Part shown: positions 12,592 through 25,303 of the stretch, one piece after another | Layout: each line of letters starts with the position of its first letter | Numbering within the stretch: the stretch's first letter is position 1 | Position numbers and translations under genes: made by a program | The notes under the pieces: generated by a model | What the model saw: the letters and a program-made list of their open reading frames with translations, nothing else | Told to the model about the DNA's origin: nothing | Databases searched by the model: none | Assembly (NCBI RefSeq): GCF_020085105.1 | Contig: NC_058047.1 | Location: 13,711,501-13,775,500, forward strand | Source: Siniperca chuatsi | Lineage: Eukaryota; Chordata; Actinopteri; Centrarchiformes; Sinipercidae | Direction: 5' to 3' | DNA length: 64,000 bases

Positions 12592-12876
12592 GCAAATGCA
12601 AGAGAAATTGTTGACACATATGATCCAAATGCACCTGAAGATGATTCAAAAACCTGTCGAACAATCCAAGCACTCATTATGCAAACACAATCATTCACAG
12701 ATGAGTGGAATACCACAAAGGCTTGGGATAGTCATGCGACATTGTGCCATATTCCAGAGTCAATATTAGCCTCTGGCGGAGGTTACACATTTCACCTAAT
12801 TACTGATAAAATTCATGTTGCTCCTGCAGAACGTCTCAAACTGATGGAGCAGACTGATGCCTTTTTTGTTTTGTAA
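12592..12876 (+). other. Unassigned open frame upstream of gene C
   Basis: About 95 codons stay open from an AG acceptor-like site (CTCTTAG at 12586-12592) to a stop at 12874-12876. The predicted peptide has mixed, protein-like composition (for example EIVDTYDPNAPEDD and HVAPAERLKLMEQT) and no low-complexity run. There is no ATG at its beginning, I recognise no family, and it ends 43 bases before the gene C start codon. It could be an old exon, a transposon fragment or chance. Confidence 0.2.
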
Positions 12877-12919
12877 TCTGAGGTACTTGTTGTGATACAA
12901 GGCTTAACTCAGACTGAAA

Positions 12920-15900
12920 ATGACAGCGATAAAGCCCGCTGTGCTCATCTTCATCTGTTTCATGCTGTTTCACGGTAAGGCAGGAAAACATTTTGACTAT
13001 CCACAAAATAAGCAAAGAAGATGATCTGTTAAAAGCTTAAATATTGCAAGTTGGCAGTTAAAGGGGCACTTCGGTTGCTTCTGGTCCTGTACAGTGGGAA
13101 CCTTGTATACACTGTATACATAAATAATATATATGTAGTTATGAAATACAAGAAAGCAAACAGATTAATATATGCCAACAGTTTGCATATTGACTAAATG
13201 AGTTTTATAACAGCTATGTGGCACATTAATAAATACAGTTTCAGTCCATGTTTCTATGAGGTATTTATTATTTCTAGCTTTTATTTTTCAAATGAATATC
13301 AGGGAATTAATCTCTTTATTTTGGTTATTAAAAGATTGGCAAAGTTATCAGGCACAAATCTGATTTTAAAAAACAGTACTACCTATCTTCTAACAGGGCA
13401 CCCTTTATAAGCTGTTTATAAGTTGTAACTAATGGTTTTATTTATTTTCTTAACATTTTTTGGGCTATTATTAATGACAGGTGAGAGACTGACTGGAACT
13501 GAGAGATGCAGCAAAGGTCCACGGCCAGATTAATAATTAATGTGTCATTTAGTAATAGTTTATAGACCAGTTATGAGCCATTAATAAGAACAACTTTTGC
13601 ATTGTTGTGGAAAAACTCTAACTTGTGTTCATTAACCATTAATGAAGCCTTTAGTTGCAACTTATAAACCCTTTTTATAAGTGTCTGACAGACATACAGA
13701 TGTGACTCTAAAGGTATCTGATCTTTCAGATGTATCAGGCGAGAGGCAATTTAGTGACTGACCATACTCCTACCATACTATAGAAGCCAAGAACAGTAAT
13801 TTAATTTTACCCTGTGATCTCAAGATTACAAAACTATTGTAACCACAGCCGTCATTGGCTTCCCTACCATACCCATATTGTATACAGCAGACAAAGATCT
13901 GCAATGCCTCTGTGCACATACCAATAAAAGAACTGGGACTGCATACTTCCATGTGCATGTATATCAGCTATCTCACAAATTTAATTTTCTACTTTCTCTT
14001 TTTAATCTCAGGTTTTGTAGCAGCACTGAACTGCACCAGCCCAACTCCTGATTCCTTGTTTAATGCCCTTGAGAAGGAATTATTCCCTAAAAAACTGGTG
14101 CGTCCTGTAGAAAGGTTTTCAGATCCAATTAACATAACCATCGGTATCACTCTGGTGGGAATTTTAGGAGTGGTGAGTCTACACAAACAATTACTCATGC
14201 CTGCACATGAGCGTGCATAACTTTTTCATTGATTCAAATTCATAATTAATCTGTATTACTGCCTCTAACTGACCTAAAATATGTCTCATCCATAGGATGA
14301 AAAAGCTCAAACCGTGACAACAGTCTTATGGCAAGTACTGGTAAGTTTTCAGGTCACTTACAAAAACATCAGTAAATTCAGAAGTCTTTGTCTAATTAAA
14401 TCCACTGTGTGTAGATTTCTTATGTGATTATAGCATCTTTCCAGTTATTCTGATTGCATTAGTTTTTGTTTGTAGCAAAATAAGCCAATCCAAAGGGTAG
14501 GAGGCGTGTCTTTTTTGATACAACCGCTGGGGGGAGTTTAATTCCCAAATGATACATGCATGTCTAGTTGTTCAAAATTACTAAAATGGAATACACTGAA
14601 ATTAAAGTTAATTGACTTTTTATTGTTCATTAACTTGTGACTAAAGATATTTTTATGCAAAATGATGTCTTGTATGCTTATCATCATATGGTAACATTTT
14701 AACGTTTTTCCCCCCAAAATGAATATGTGAGGTAAATGAAACATTATATTTTTCTTTCTTTTTTTCTTTTTGTTAGTTTTTGTAGTGACACAGTTAAAAT
14801 GGTTGCCGTTTTCTGAGCTGCACATCGCATTTGTATTGTTCTGTTTAATGTAGGAGTGGGACATAGCGGGACTGAGCTGGGATGAGAAGGAATGTGGAAC
14901 TACAAGAGTCTCTGTCCCTCGAGAAACTCTTTGGGTCCCAGATGTCCACATCACAGAGTTGTAAGTTAAAATGATTTTCAGTAGTCTGTGAGCTTTTTCA
15001 ATTTATTGTCCAAATCAAAGAAATTAGCCTTCAAGTAAAGTAAAAAGCTAAAATGTAAGCATTTGGAAGCAATAGATGGGAAGGGAGAAGAGAGGTAAAC
15101 CTCCATGCAGGTATAAAGTCTTATAATTGTTTGGTATTATGGAACTTAAGGAATCTACTTTTTGTCCATTTTAATCCATTTTATGCTAAAAATTATGACT
15201 TTTTTAAGTATAAAAGGACAAACTCATTTTGGTCAAAAAATATTACACAAATTCTAATAAACAATGAAGCTGTCTGAGACGGATATGAACCTTCTTGTCT
15301 TTGTTTTCCTCTGTCCTTTTAAAATTTCTTGGATTAAATCATTAATTAATTAATAATTAAAATGTTTTTTCTATTGTATTCTATTATTTCACAGCATGGC
15401 CGAGGACAACTCTCCCAAAACTCCCTATGTCTACTTATACAACACAGGTCACGTATATGATGATAAGCCGGTCAGAGTGGTCAGCTCCTGCCGATTAGAA
15501 ATCTACTCTTTCCCCTTTGATATCCAAAACTGCTCGCTGACCTTTGGATCATATCTGCACTTTGGTAAGCCTGCTTGAATACATAAAGTGCGATCTTTGA
15601 ACTGCTTGACTTAAAAAAAATCACTGCAGGATCAAATGCAACTTTGTATACTACAAAATGCCTGGTGTAAGCAGTGATTAGAGTTGACAAATGTTGATTG
15701 GAGATTAACTCTGGGCATTTTTTTTTTCTATTGTTACTCTCTAACCTGGGGCGTACTTTGCCTTAGTTTTTCTGTTGCCCCACATTCAGATCATTTGACA
15801 AATATGCTATTAAATGTTATTCAAGCTACAGACATAAGGATGATTCACAGCAGATCGTCTGAAGAGATCCTGGCGGAGTCCAGAGATGTGTTGGAGACCA

Positions 15901-17706
15901 ATGGGGAGTGGGAGCTCGCTGATATCAGCATAGCTCGCTCTACCTTGGCGTTAGAAGCGGGAAGCTACTCTGAGATCAAATACTTTGTAAGCACTTTTAA
16001 TTATTCTATGATCACTTATTTTGAATTGTAATAGCTGAACACACCTAATTCCACACGATATGATAATTGCATACAGTATAGGCATACAAAGCAATATACT
16101 TAACTGCTTTATAGTAACAGGAAATGATAAAATACGTGTGCTGTCAGACATCAATCAAACTGCAACTTAAGAATGACACTGGCGATTAAATTTAACAAAG
16201 CTGTTTCATCACTATCCACAATTAGTTTTTCCAGTTGGGAGAAACCTTTTCCTTTTTCCTTTATGCATTGCATTGTTGGAGAATAGTGCATATAAACAGC
16301 ACACACACAAATCAAGTGTTTCTTAGTATGCATACTGTTTTGAGTACTTTATTTTGTCACTTTTCTAGAGTGAACACACTACATACTCAAAACGTGCTTA
16401 GAAATAGTAGGTGGTATGGATTTGGTTTTGATTTGATCGACTGTCTCAGTATTCTTTAAATTCTGGCTACACACACAGTGTTAGTGAAAGTGGTGGCTGT
16501 CTGTCCCACACCTTTCCAGTAATACATCATTGTGTTGTTTGCCAAATGCAGGAGGACCTCCGGGCAACTTTCATAGTAGTACAAAATGTATTCAGTGGTG
16601 ATTTATTAAAGTAAAAATGTGAAAATGCCATACACAGCACTCTAAAAATGTCAGCATTTGCAGGATAACACACTTCCAATGTGACAAGAAACCTAAAGTG
16701 AATCCTTTTGCATCCGAATTCAGAAAGAAATGAAGATAAATGTCCAAAGTCTGACTAAAACCTTGAGGCATTGTACTTGTGTCTCTTCCCAAGGTCATTC
16801 TAAGACGTAGGCCAATCCTCTATGTGGTGAACCTGCTGATCCCCAGCTGCTTCCTCATCACAGTGGACCTCTTCAGCTTCCTGCTGCCTCCCAAGAGTGT
16901 GGACCGGTCCTCCTTCAAGATGACTCTCATCCTGGGCTACACAGTTTTCCTGCTCATCATGAACGACCTGCTGCCTGCCACTGGGGAGACGACGCCTCTC
17001 ATCAGTGAGTGATTTTGATTTAATTCCAGAGAAGGTTGAAGGAACATGCGTGTCTTTCTGACTTCACTGCTGCACGTGTGCTTTTGAAGCTATGAGCTGC
17101 TTAGTTTAACCACACCCATGTACTGCAGGCAACTGAACAACTCTGGTGATGTCAACATGGGAGGAAAGTGTTTATTATCACATTTCTGGATAGGGACTAT
17201 TTCTTCAGTTGAAAGTAGTTCCAATTAAAGCTTTTTTTTAAGTGAATTCTGTGGATTATTTAGAGTAACACTCAAATTCATTGTATTGGAGTGAAAGCAA
17301 AAATCTCAAAACCTGGACAAATGAAACCAAACTATCTGCAGGGCTAGATTCCACTAAAACAGAGGTTTTCAAACTGTGAGGGGCGCTAGCGCCTGAGTTG
17401 AAAGGGACATGGGCATGTAGTCTCCTACAAAGTCAGGAAGTTTTTGTTTTGTTTAGCTCGCTAATTTGGACCACTCACCAACAAGGTCAGCAGTTGGAAC
17501 TGCAGTAGTGGCTGTGACACACACCACATGGAGGCATAGGTTAACTCAGTCAAATCTGAACACACAGACGTGATACATATATTTTTAGATTCATTGTGAC
17601 TTACACTACATTAACCCTGATGGCCATCACAAATAAACTTCAGAAAATCCAATTAGAAATCATAGGAGAAAAAAAGATGCTCCTCATAGCTCCAGAACTT
17701 CCCTGA

Positions 17707-17753
<47 letters not shown>

Positions 17754-19750
17754 TTACTGAGGCTTAAAAAGCCCCATTAACATGTTTCTCATCTTTCTGG
17801 AACAGTGACACTCTTCTCTATCCATTCATATACAAATATTTGCCCTGTGTTGAGAAAACGCTTCAGTGAGTTTTACTGTTACAGTTTACTTGGACATTAG
17901 TATCCTGGAAGGGTCTGGTTCTCACAAGGAGATAAATAGCAGGTTTCTCAAGTTTTAATATAAACATAATTTCCCAGAATAGAAGGTCATAACCAAGATA
18001 TGACTGAAAACCAGGTTACTAGTGTGCATGTACTTAATGAAAAGTGTACTGAATTTCTGCTGATGTCGTTTCCTGCAGGCATATTCTTTTCCCTCACTCT
18101 CGCTCTGATGGTGGCCAGTCTGCTGGAGACAGTGTTTATCACTAATATCCAGCTCAGCTCCAGTGAGTACAGTGCGGCGCCTCACTGGCTCAGTGTGCTT
18201 GTGTTACGATATCTAGCTGTTGTCGTTTGTCTCCCTCAACAAAAGAAGAGCAACCGCATCACAGTCTTCATCAACTCATCTACTGGAGGTATATCATTAT
18301 TATTATTATTGATATTAACTATAAAAGATGTGAGATCTTTGACCAGACAACTGGTTTAGTTTGACTCAGTTTGCAGGGATTTGATGGTGAAATCCTTTGA
18401 AGCACAAGTAACATTTGATGGACTAAATAAAAATTAATAAGACTACATGTTAAGTTACAGAAAACTAATATTGCTTTGTTTACTGTCACCTCCTTTGTTG
18501 AAGAACTTATGAGAAAACAAAATCTCCCCTTCTCCTTCCTCTGCAAAATACTGTATATATTAAATATATGGCCAGTGAAAGAGTTTTCTGTTTGTCAGCC
18601 GAAGTTTTAATCAGCCTTTTCACCCTTTTTCAAATGGTGACTTTCTATTATTCATGTCAGTTATTGGACAAGTGTAGTGATAAGTATGAGGTGGAGGCAA
18701 AGAATGTCTCTTGTGTATATCAGGACACAGTGTACAACCACACTTCCACCATGCTACTTACCTCAAGCAACGAAAGATGCTGTGCTGAAACTGTCCACCA
18801 TATATTAAAATGTGTGCGTTTAACTCGTGGTCAGGTGTGTTGCAGTTAGAGATAATAGGAAACATACTGTGAAGCGATGGTTCCCAGCCCTTGCTGTCCA
18901 AGGCCTTTGTGGAAATTGCTCAATAGTATTTCACCTCGGTGAATCCATTTAACACGTAGTGATTGTGTGGAATCGTCTGTTTAGAGCTTCGTTGGATTTA
19001 TGTCTTTTCTTCAGTAGGTTTGGTCAATTTTGCATTTATTCTACCACTTGGAGTGGCAGAAGTTGGAGGTTTCACCATTTATTCATTTTGACCTAATTCT
19101 GCATGCTTGACCTAGTAGTGTTGAAGTACTCTCAATCACAAAGTTTGGTGTTAAAATGTTGCATCTGACTCAGGTTGAGACTGAGATATGTCCTGCACAG
19201 TGGACTTGAAATGTTACGAATTACTGCGACAATAAATGTTATAGAGATCAGCATCACACCAATTTTAAATCCCATTTGTGTGCTTATTTTCCTCAGCAAC
19301 ACAAATATGTGGCTATATAAATATTTTACATTAAAATCATTTGACATTTTCTGCACAAGTTTTATATGATTAGTAACTAGCTATTTTACATGTATTAGAA
19401 CTAAAACAAGCTGACCTTTGTTTTTGACAGAACCAGCAATGAATTCCAGTATCACAAACATCACAGCAAGTCATCTTCAGAGCATCTATGGTGATACAAC
19501 TCCAGTGAAACCCCCTCCGCCGGGCCCTCCGGAGCCGGAGCTGGATGAACTGAGGAAGCTGAGCAGAGATCTCATGGCCATTCGCCACCAGCTGAACAAA
19601 TACTTCCAGGGGACCAACACCTCGCAAGAATGGCAAATGATCGGGATAGTCATCGACCGTCTGCTGTTCATCTTGTACATTGTCTTCATCGTCGCCAGCT
19701 TCTTCACCATCACGTGTATCTGGATCTGGAACAATTCGTATGCAGCATGA
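12920..19750 (+). CDS. 5-HT3-receptor-like subunit, gene C (complete, nine exons)
   Basis: Cys-loop ligand-gated channel subunit, 477 codons. Coding exons: 12920-12974, 14012-14172, 14296-14340, 14854-14960, 15395-15564, 15832-15986, 16794-17004, 18079-18288 and 19431-19750, all GT/AG with consistent phases. The ATG gives a clear signal peptide ([12 protein letters not shown]). Recognisable parts: loop D (LWQVLEW), loop A (ITEF), Cys-loop [15 protein letters not shown], loop B (GEWELAD), loop C with Tyr, M1 after LRRRP, M2 ([19 protein letters not shown]), M3, a Pro-rich segment ([12 protein letters not shown]) before the MA helix, M4 and the tail WIWNNSYAA. The acidic residue ahead of M2 predicts a cation channel. 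It is tandem with A and B in the same orientation. Intron 8 (18289-19430) contains an open frame of 93 codons with no family support. Confidence 0.93.
17715..17752. repeat. (AT)n-(AC)n microsatellite in gene C intron 7
   Basis: A run of AT dinucleotides passes directly into AC dinucleotides. It is non-coding and a likely length-polymorphic marker. Confidence 0.95.
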
Positions 19751-20393
19751 TTTAACTAGAGGGTTGCTAGCAGTAAATATGGTATCTGTATTTAAACTAT
19801 TGATAATCAATCCGTCTCAAAAACATGCACAGCTGCGATGGCTATGTCTTTCAAAAAGGCAGTCAACATCCTCAGGGGAAAAGAAAAACCTCTTCAGTGT
19901 GAGATTTGACTTCTGATTACAGAGTTTTTAAAACAGCATAAAACCAAAAATAAGCATATGGTTAAAAATAGGCACAAGCACAACTAAGTCATGGGGCAGT
20001 TAACTATTCAAGAAGGTCTTCACAATTATAGTAGTAAAACTGCAGATGTGAACACGTTTGCAATATTGCATTTTGAGATATGAGTGTGAGAACTTATTTG
20101 TTTGCAGTTTGTATTAAAATACACCAACAAACTTCAAAATCATCCAGATCATTGTCTACAAGGTATACATTTCATTGTCTGTTATTTTTAGACTGATCGA
20201 AAAACAAGATCATTAGAAACCTTTTCCAGAAACTCCAGGCCACGCAGTTGTGCTTAGTAGGCAAATTGTTGAGGTTGAATTTCTACTGAAATATTGACTG
20301 TCACAATACATCCACTAGATGGTTCCATTGGTTGATTGTTGGAGTTTTTGTACAGAGTAAGCTGTTTGATTTAGGCATATTGGCTTTTATATA

Positions 20394-22037
20394 CAGTTGT
20401 ATGCAAAAGTTTAGGAACCCCTGACAATTTCCATGATTTTCATTTATAAATATTTGGGTGTTTGGATCAGCAATTTCATTTTGATCTATCAAATAACTGA
20501 AGGACACAGTAATATTTCAGTAGTGAAATGAGGTTTATTGGATTAACAGAAAATGTGCAATATGCATCAAAACGAAATTAGACAGGTGCATCAATTTGGG
20601 CACCCCAACAGAAAAATCACATCAATATTTAGTAGAGCCTCCTTTAGCAGAAATAACAGCTTCTAGACGCTTCCTATAGCCTGTAATGAGTGTCTGGATT
20701 CTGGATGAATGTATTTTGGACCATTCCTCCTTACAAAACATCTCCAGTTCAGTTAGGTTTGATGGTTGCCGAGCATGGACAGCCCGCTTCAAATCACCTC
20801 ACAGATGTTCAATGATATTCAGGTCTGGGGACTGGGATGGCCATTCCAGAACACTGTACTTGTTCCTCTGCATAAAGGCCAGAGTAGATTTTGAGCAGTG
20901 TTTTGGGTCGTTGTCTTGTTGAAATATCCAGCCCCGGCGTAACTTCAACTTTGTGACTGATTCCTCAACATTATTCTCAAGAATCTGCTGATATTGAGTG
21001 GAATCCATGCGACCCTCAACTTTAACCAGATTCCCAGTACCGGCACTGGCCACACAACCCCACAGCATGATGGAACCTCCACCAAATTTTACTGTGGGTA
21101 GCAAGTGTTTTTCTTGGAACGTTGTGTTCTTTTGCCGCCATGCATAACACCCCTTGTTATGACCAAATAACTCAATCTTTGTTTCATCAGTCCACAGCAC
21201 CTTATTCCAAAATGAAGCTGGCTCGTCCAAATGTGTGTTTGCATACCTCAAGCGACTCCGTTTGTGGCGTGTGTGCAGAAAAGGCTTCTTTCGCATCACT
21301 CTCCCATACAGCTTCTCCTTGTGCAAAGTGTGCTGAATTGTTGAACGATGCACAGTGACACCATCTGCAGCAAGTTGATGTTGTAGGTCTTTGGAGGTGG
21401 TCTGTGGGCTGTTTTTGACCGTTCTCACCATCCTTCGCCTTTGCCTCTCCAATATTTTATGTGGCCTGCCACTTCTGGCCTTAACAAGAACTGTGCCTGT
21501 GGTCCTCCATTTCCTCACTATGTTCCTCACAGTGGACACTGACAGCTTATATTTCTGCGATAACTTTTTGTAGCCTCCCCCTAAACCATAATGTAGAACA
21601 ATCTTTTTTTTCAGGTCATTTGAGAGTTGTTTTGAGGCCCCCATGTTGCCACTCTTCAGAGTCAAAGAGAACAACAACTTTCAATTGGCCACCTTAAATA
21701 CCTTTTCTCATGATTGGATGCACCTATCTATGAAGTTCAAGGCTTAATGAGCTCACCAAACCAATTGTGTGTTCCAATTAATCAGTGCTAAGTAGTTACA
21801 GGTATTCAAATCAACAAAATGACAAGGGTGCCCAAATTTATGCACCTGTCTAATTTCGTTTTGATGCATATTGCACATTTTCTGTTACTCCAATAAACCT
21901 CATTTCACTACTGAAATATTACTGTGTCCTTCAGTTATTTGATAGATCAAAATGAAATTGCTGATCCAAACACCCAAATATTTATAAATGAAAATCATGG
22001 AAATTGTCAGGGGTTCCTAAACTTTTGCATACAACTG
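20394..22037 (-). mobile_element. Tc1-like DNA transposon with long inverted repeats
   Basis: The 1644-bp element is bounded by TA on each side (20392-20393 and 22038-22039). The ends begin CAGTTGTATGCAAAAGTTTA and mirror each other for about 210 bp (20394-20605 and 21828-22037) with only a few mismatches. The internal gene runs on the minus strand. Size, TA duplication and long inverted repeats are standard for vertebrate Tc1-like elements. The near-identity of the two ends suggests a fairly recent insertion. It sits between gene C and the 3' end of rubcn. Confidence 0.97.
20622..21644 (-). pseudogene. Tc1-like transposase with a single nonsense codon
   Basis: From ATG at 21644 (MGASKQLSNDLKKKIVLHYG) to TGA at 20622 there are 341 codons, the normal length of a Tc1-like transposase (about 340 residues). 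The DDE catalytic blocks are visible: WTDETKIE, FQQDNDPKH and SPDLNIIEHL. N-terminal helix-turn-helix motifs and a GRPHK hook precede them. The only break I see is a TGA at 20799-20801 (codon 282). It falls where the family has Trp after IIEHL, so it is likely a TGG-to-TGA change. The frame then stays open to the natural end. As it stands the product would lack its last ~59 residues, so this copy is probably not autonomous. Confidence 0.92.
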
Positions 22038-22319
22038 TAGTTATATTTTAACTATATTTCAGAAAGGAATACATCACACCGGTCACCATAACCTTGTAAT
22101 ACAAGCGTATAATATCAGATCTAATACGCAGATTTGATCTGATATTTTCAGCAGAATTTTTATGATATGATATATATATATATAAATAAAAGTTACGTGT
22201 TACATTATTAGGCCTTGTTATTAGTTGCAGCCCAACTTCAGTTTAGCATTAATTAGCAAAAAATAAATAAATACTCTTGTTGACTCAATTTTTCTATCAG
22301 CACACAAAAACTATGACCC

Positions 22320-25303
22320 TCATCAACAGTCTGGCCAGTCTTTTATTGTCAACATAATCACAGAACAAAGGCAAATTAACACAAACAATAATAATCATGA
22401 TAATAATAATTAACATTTTTAATAACAGACACTTTAATCTGTAGTGCACTTTAAACCTCTGCACACCACCATGTTAAAGGCAGTCCATGGACAAACAATC
22501 TGCTGAGCTGAGGAGGCGTTTCAGTGGAGTTGAGCGGTCCCTTCGCTCAGGAGCTGAAGAGTTCAGTGTTTCGTTTAAAAGCAGCCTGGTTAAAACTAAA
22601 GACATGGGTGCAGTTTCTCTCTTTAATACTTGTCTGCAAGTGCTTAAGGACATGAATATCACATGTATTGCTTTAAGAAGTGTTGCATGAGAGTGTGTCC
22701 ATCTCATGAGTGATTGTACACATTAAGCAAAGCCTGTTCTCACAACAGAGACACTAATTAGACAATTAAGATTAAACCCTAGAAGCAACATCAGCCTCAA
22801 GGAATTTTACGAAAGTCCAGATAAGCTGTAACTGGTGAAAAGTGTCTCTAAAATGTATACTAGGCCAGTGGTTCCGAACCAGAGGGGTCCCAAGACAAAT
22901 CTGATGGTTCACCAGATAGTTAAAAGTGCAAGAAAGAAAAGAGAAAAGAAAGAAATTGCAATTTTCTAATTTTTTCTTACTTTTCTATCATTTCTGCTCT
23001 ATCCCTGTGAAATACTGGATACTTTAACCTTTTGGGGCCTCTAAAAATCATTCAAATAAAACAATCAAAGAAAGAAAATTTACTTTTTAGTTCAACTGCT
23101 CAAAACTCATGAGCACAGTAAGACTATTAACTGTAAGGAGGGGTCACATGGCTTCAATTTAGATGAGAAGATTGTACAAGCACTCTCTCGTATGTAGCTA
23201 GAGCCAGTAGCCTGTTAGCTTAACCAGTTGCCAGGCAACCACAGAGATTCTAGGAAGTTACTGGTCCCAGCCAAGAAATAGTTAGTACATAAGCCTTAAC
23301 AAATTAGATATAAAGTGTTCATTAGTGAGTTAGCAGTGCTGGCAGGGGAATTTTATACAGAGCCAGGCAAACTGTTTCCAGTCTTCCAGTATTCTTTTAA
23401 GGGGTCACAAGCCAATAAGGTTGGGAACCACTGTACTAGACTGATAAGATCTGTTGGAGGAGAAAACCCACTTAAATGTGAAGAATTTCAGTCCAAGAGG
23501 AGATTAATGATTTTGCTACACATTAAGAGTATGACTATTTTTTATTCAGTTGTGGCTCTCTTATTTTGGACTGAAACCCTTCACAATCTAGTGCAACCCA
23601 GGTGACAGGAGTATCATGAAAGAAACAGTAACACGGTGAAGGTTCATGTTCTTAGAAACGAACATTAGAAAAATCCCCAAAGAGTGACGTCCCCCTCCCC
23701 CCCAAACAACAGACAGGATCAGTGCGATTAACTGGACCATCACTATTAATCCAAAACCTACGACGTTAGAAAACAGGCAAGTGCTATTAGGCTGGTGAAA
23801 AACATGTGTGCATGGCTGCATGTACAGCAGGTAGACATGTGTGCACATACACACAAGCACTCTTATTCACACAGCTTTTTCTAGTAACCACACACACACA
23901 CACACGCACACACACAAAGCAGCACAAAAATGGAGCATTTGCAGTTTCATTTAAAATATTTGCAACACTGACTCTGAAACCTCTAAATTCAATCCAATGT
24001 AATTCCACTAGCTCCACCAGTCAAGTTCATTGGTCCCAGAGGTACATAAGCATTGCTAAAAAAAGAAAGCTTAAAAACAGGGCAGTAAGGTGCAGGGAAA
24101 GAAAGGATTAGTTAAATATCTTCAGTATTTTCAAATTAAAATAAAAATCCTCAACATAAAGGGCAGCATTGCTCAAATACAGTATCTGCACTGAAAACCA
24201 GTCAAATCATAAAAGAGAACTAAACTTTTACTTGTCATTTGATTTTTAAAATAGATCCTGCCATTTTAGGTCACAAAAACAAACTTCAGCTAAGCCTGTA
24301 GCCAATAAAATCACCAGAGTTAAAGCAGTTGCCAGAAGCTGCAATTGTAGGAAGGAGAAATATCAAACCTGGGTACAATAGTCTGAGCAAGTACTTATTT
24401 TTCCGATGTACTTAAAATCTTAAATATATTAGTTTTACCACAGAGGACTAAAGTGCCAAGAAGTTTAGTGAATCTCAGGCCCTTTTCACACATGTAACTG
24501 CAACATGGCTGGTGTCAAATATCCCTGTAAGGCAGAGGGGTTTGGTCATTCACTTAGATTTCTTATAAAGAACAATACAGTGTTGATTTCTTTCACACAA
24601 CCTTTGCCACAAAAGGTGCAGCACTGCTCAAAAAAGGTAGGGAAAAAAGAATGACACAAAGGAAGACAAGTGCTCTCACTTCTCTAAAAGGCCGCCAAAA
24701 TAATTACTTTTAAAACGTATGATAGGAGCAACAGGGATTGTTGCCTGCCACAATAACTTTTTTGACACTGCCACTAGGTGTCACCAATGTCAGAAATGTC
24801 CAAATAATACATTATTACTCATGTGCAAGGAAATTTAATTAAGTAATCAGTTTAGGAATGAAATATTGAGAATGAACCAATGTCAAGTTAAAGAAAAAAT
24901 GTTCCTTATGTTTCCTAATTAGAAAATTGTGGAGCCAGACATTTCTCTGTAAAAGTAAAAGTTTTTATGGAAAATTTACTCTGTCTGCAATTCAAATATG
25001 ATGCTGAAACAAAATACCACCACAATTCAAAGAGTAAAGTGCATGTGTGAAAGGGGCTTAGCTTACACTAAATGCATCTGAAAATGTTCCTGTTCACAAC
25101 TCACATGACATTACCACAACTGATACCCTGATGTAGTAAAACCTGCACATCTGGTAATCTACTGAGATTCAAAACATCTGTTTGCAGCGAGTATTGTCAC
25201 CCCGGTCTGAGAGGACTGGAACGGAAAGAGAGGTGGTCAGCCACTACAATCATGGTCGCTTTGTGCTCATCTTCTTTTGTCTGAGTTTCTTCTGTTACCA
25301 GCA
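22320..25303 (-). other. rubcn: rubcn 3' untranslated region (inferred)
   Basis: Between the rubcn stop codon (25304) and an AATAAA on the minus strand at 22342-22347 there is about 3 kb without a supported coding region. It holds a hAT-like element (22866-23433) and a short CA repeat (about 23889-23918). The polyadenylation site is a motif-based guess; a nearer site could be used. Confidence 0.45.
22866..23433. mobile_element. hAT-like non-autonomous DNA transposon in the rubcn 3' flank
   Basis: The ends are inverted repeats (CAGTGGTTCCGAACC at the left, GGTTGGGAACCACTG at the right). They are flanked by an 8-bp target duplication, TACTAGGC at 22858-22865 and TACTAGAC at 23434-23441 (7 of 8 identical). 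Eight-base duplications and CAG-type ends are typical of hAT elements. No transposase is present. It contains an internal copy of another repeat (GATGAGAAGATTG...CAGTAGCCTGTTAGCTTA, about 23160-23225). Confidence 0.8.

Larger units (their letters stand above)
11049..12919. other. Intergenic segment between genes B and C
   Basis: AT-rich and without a recognised gene. It contains an interspersed repeat (about 12060-12500) with a perfect 22-bp palindrome, and an unassigned open frame at 12592-12876 that lies just before gene C. No promoter motif for gene C was identified with confidence. Confidence 0.5.

Noticed and set aside
18568-18849. Open frame of 93 codons with nine cysteines in intron 8 of gene C
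   Set aside because: Starts inside an AT-rich intron, ends without splice or family support, and the cysteine spacing fits no family I know.
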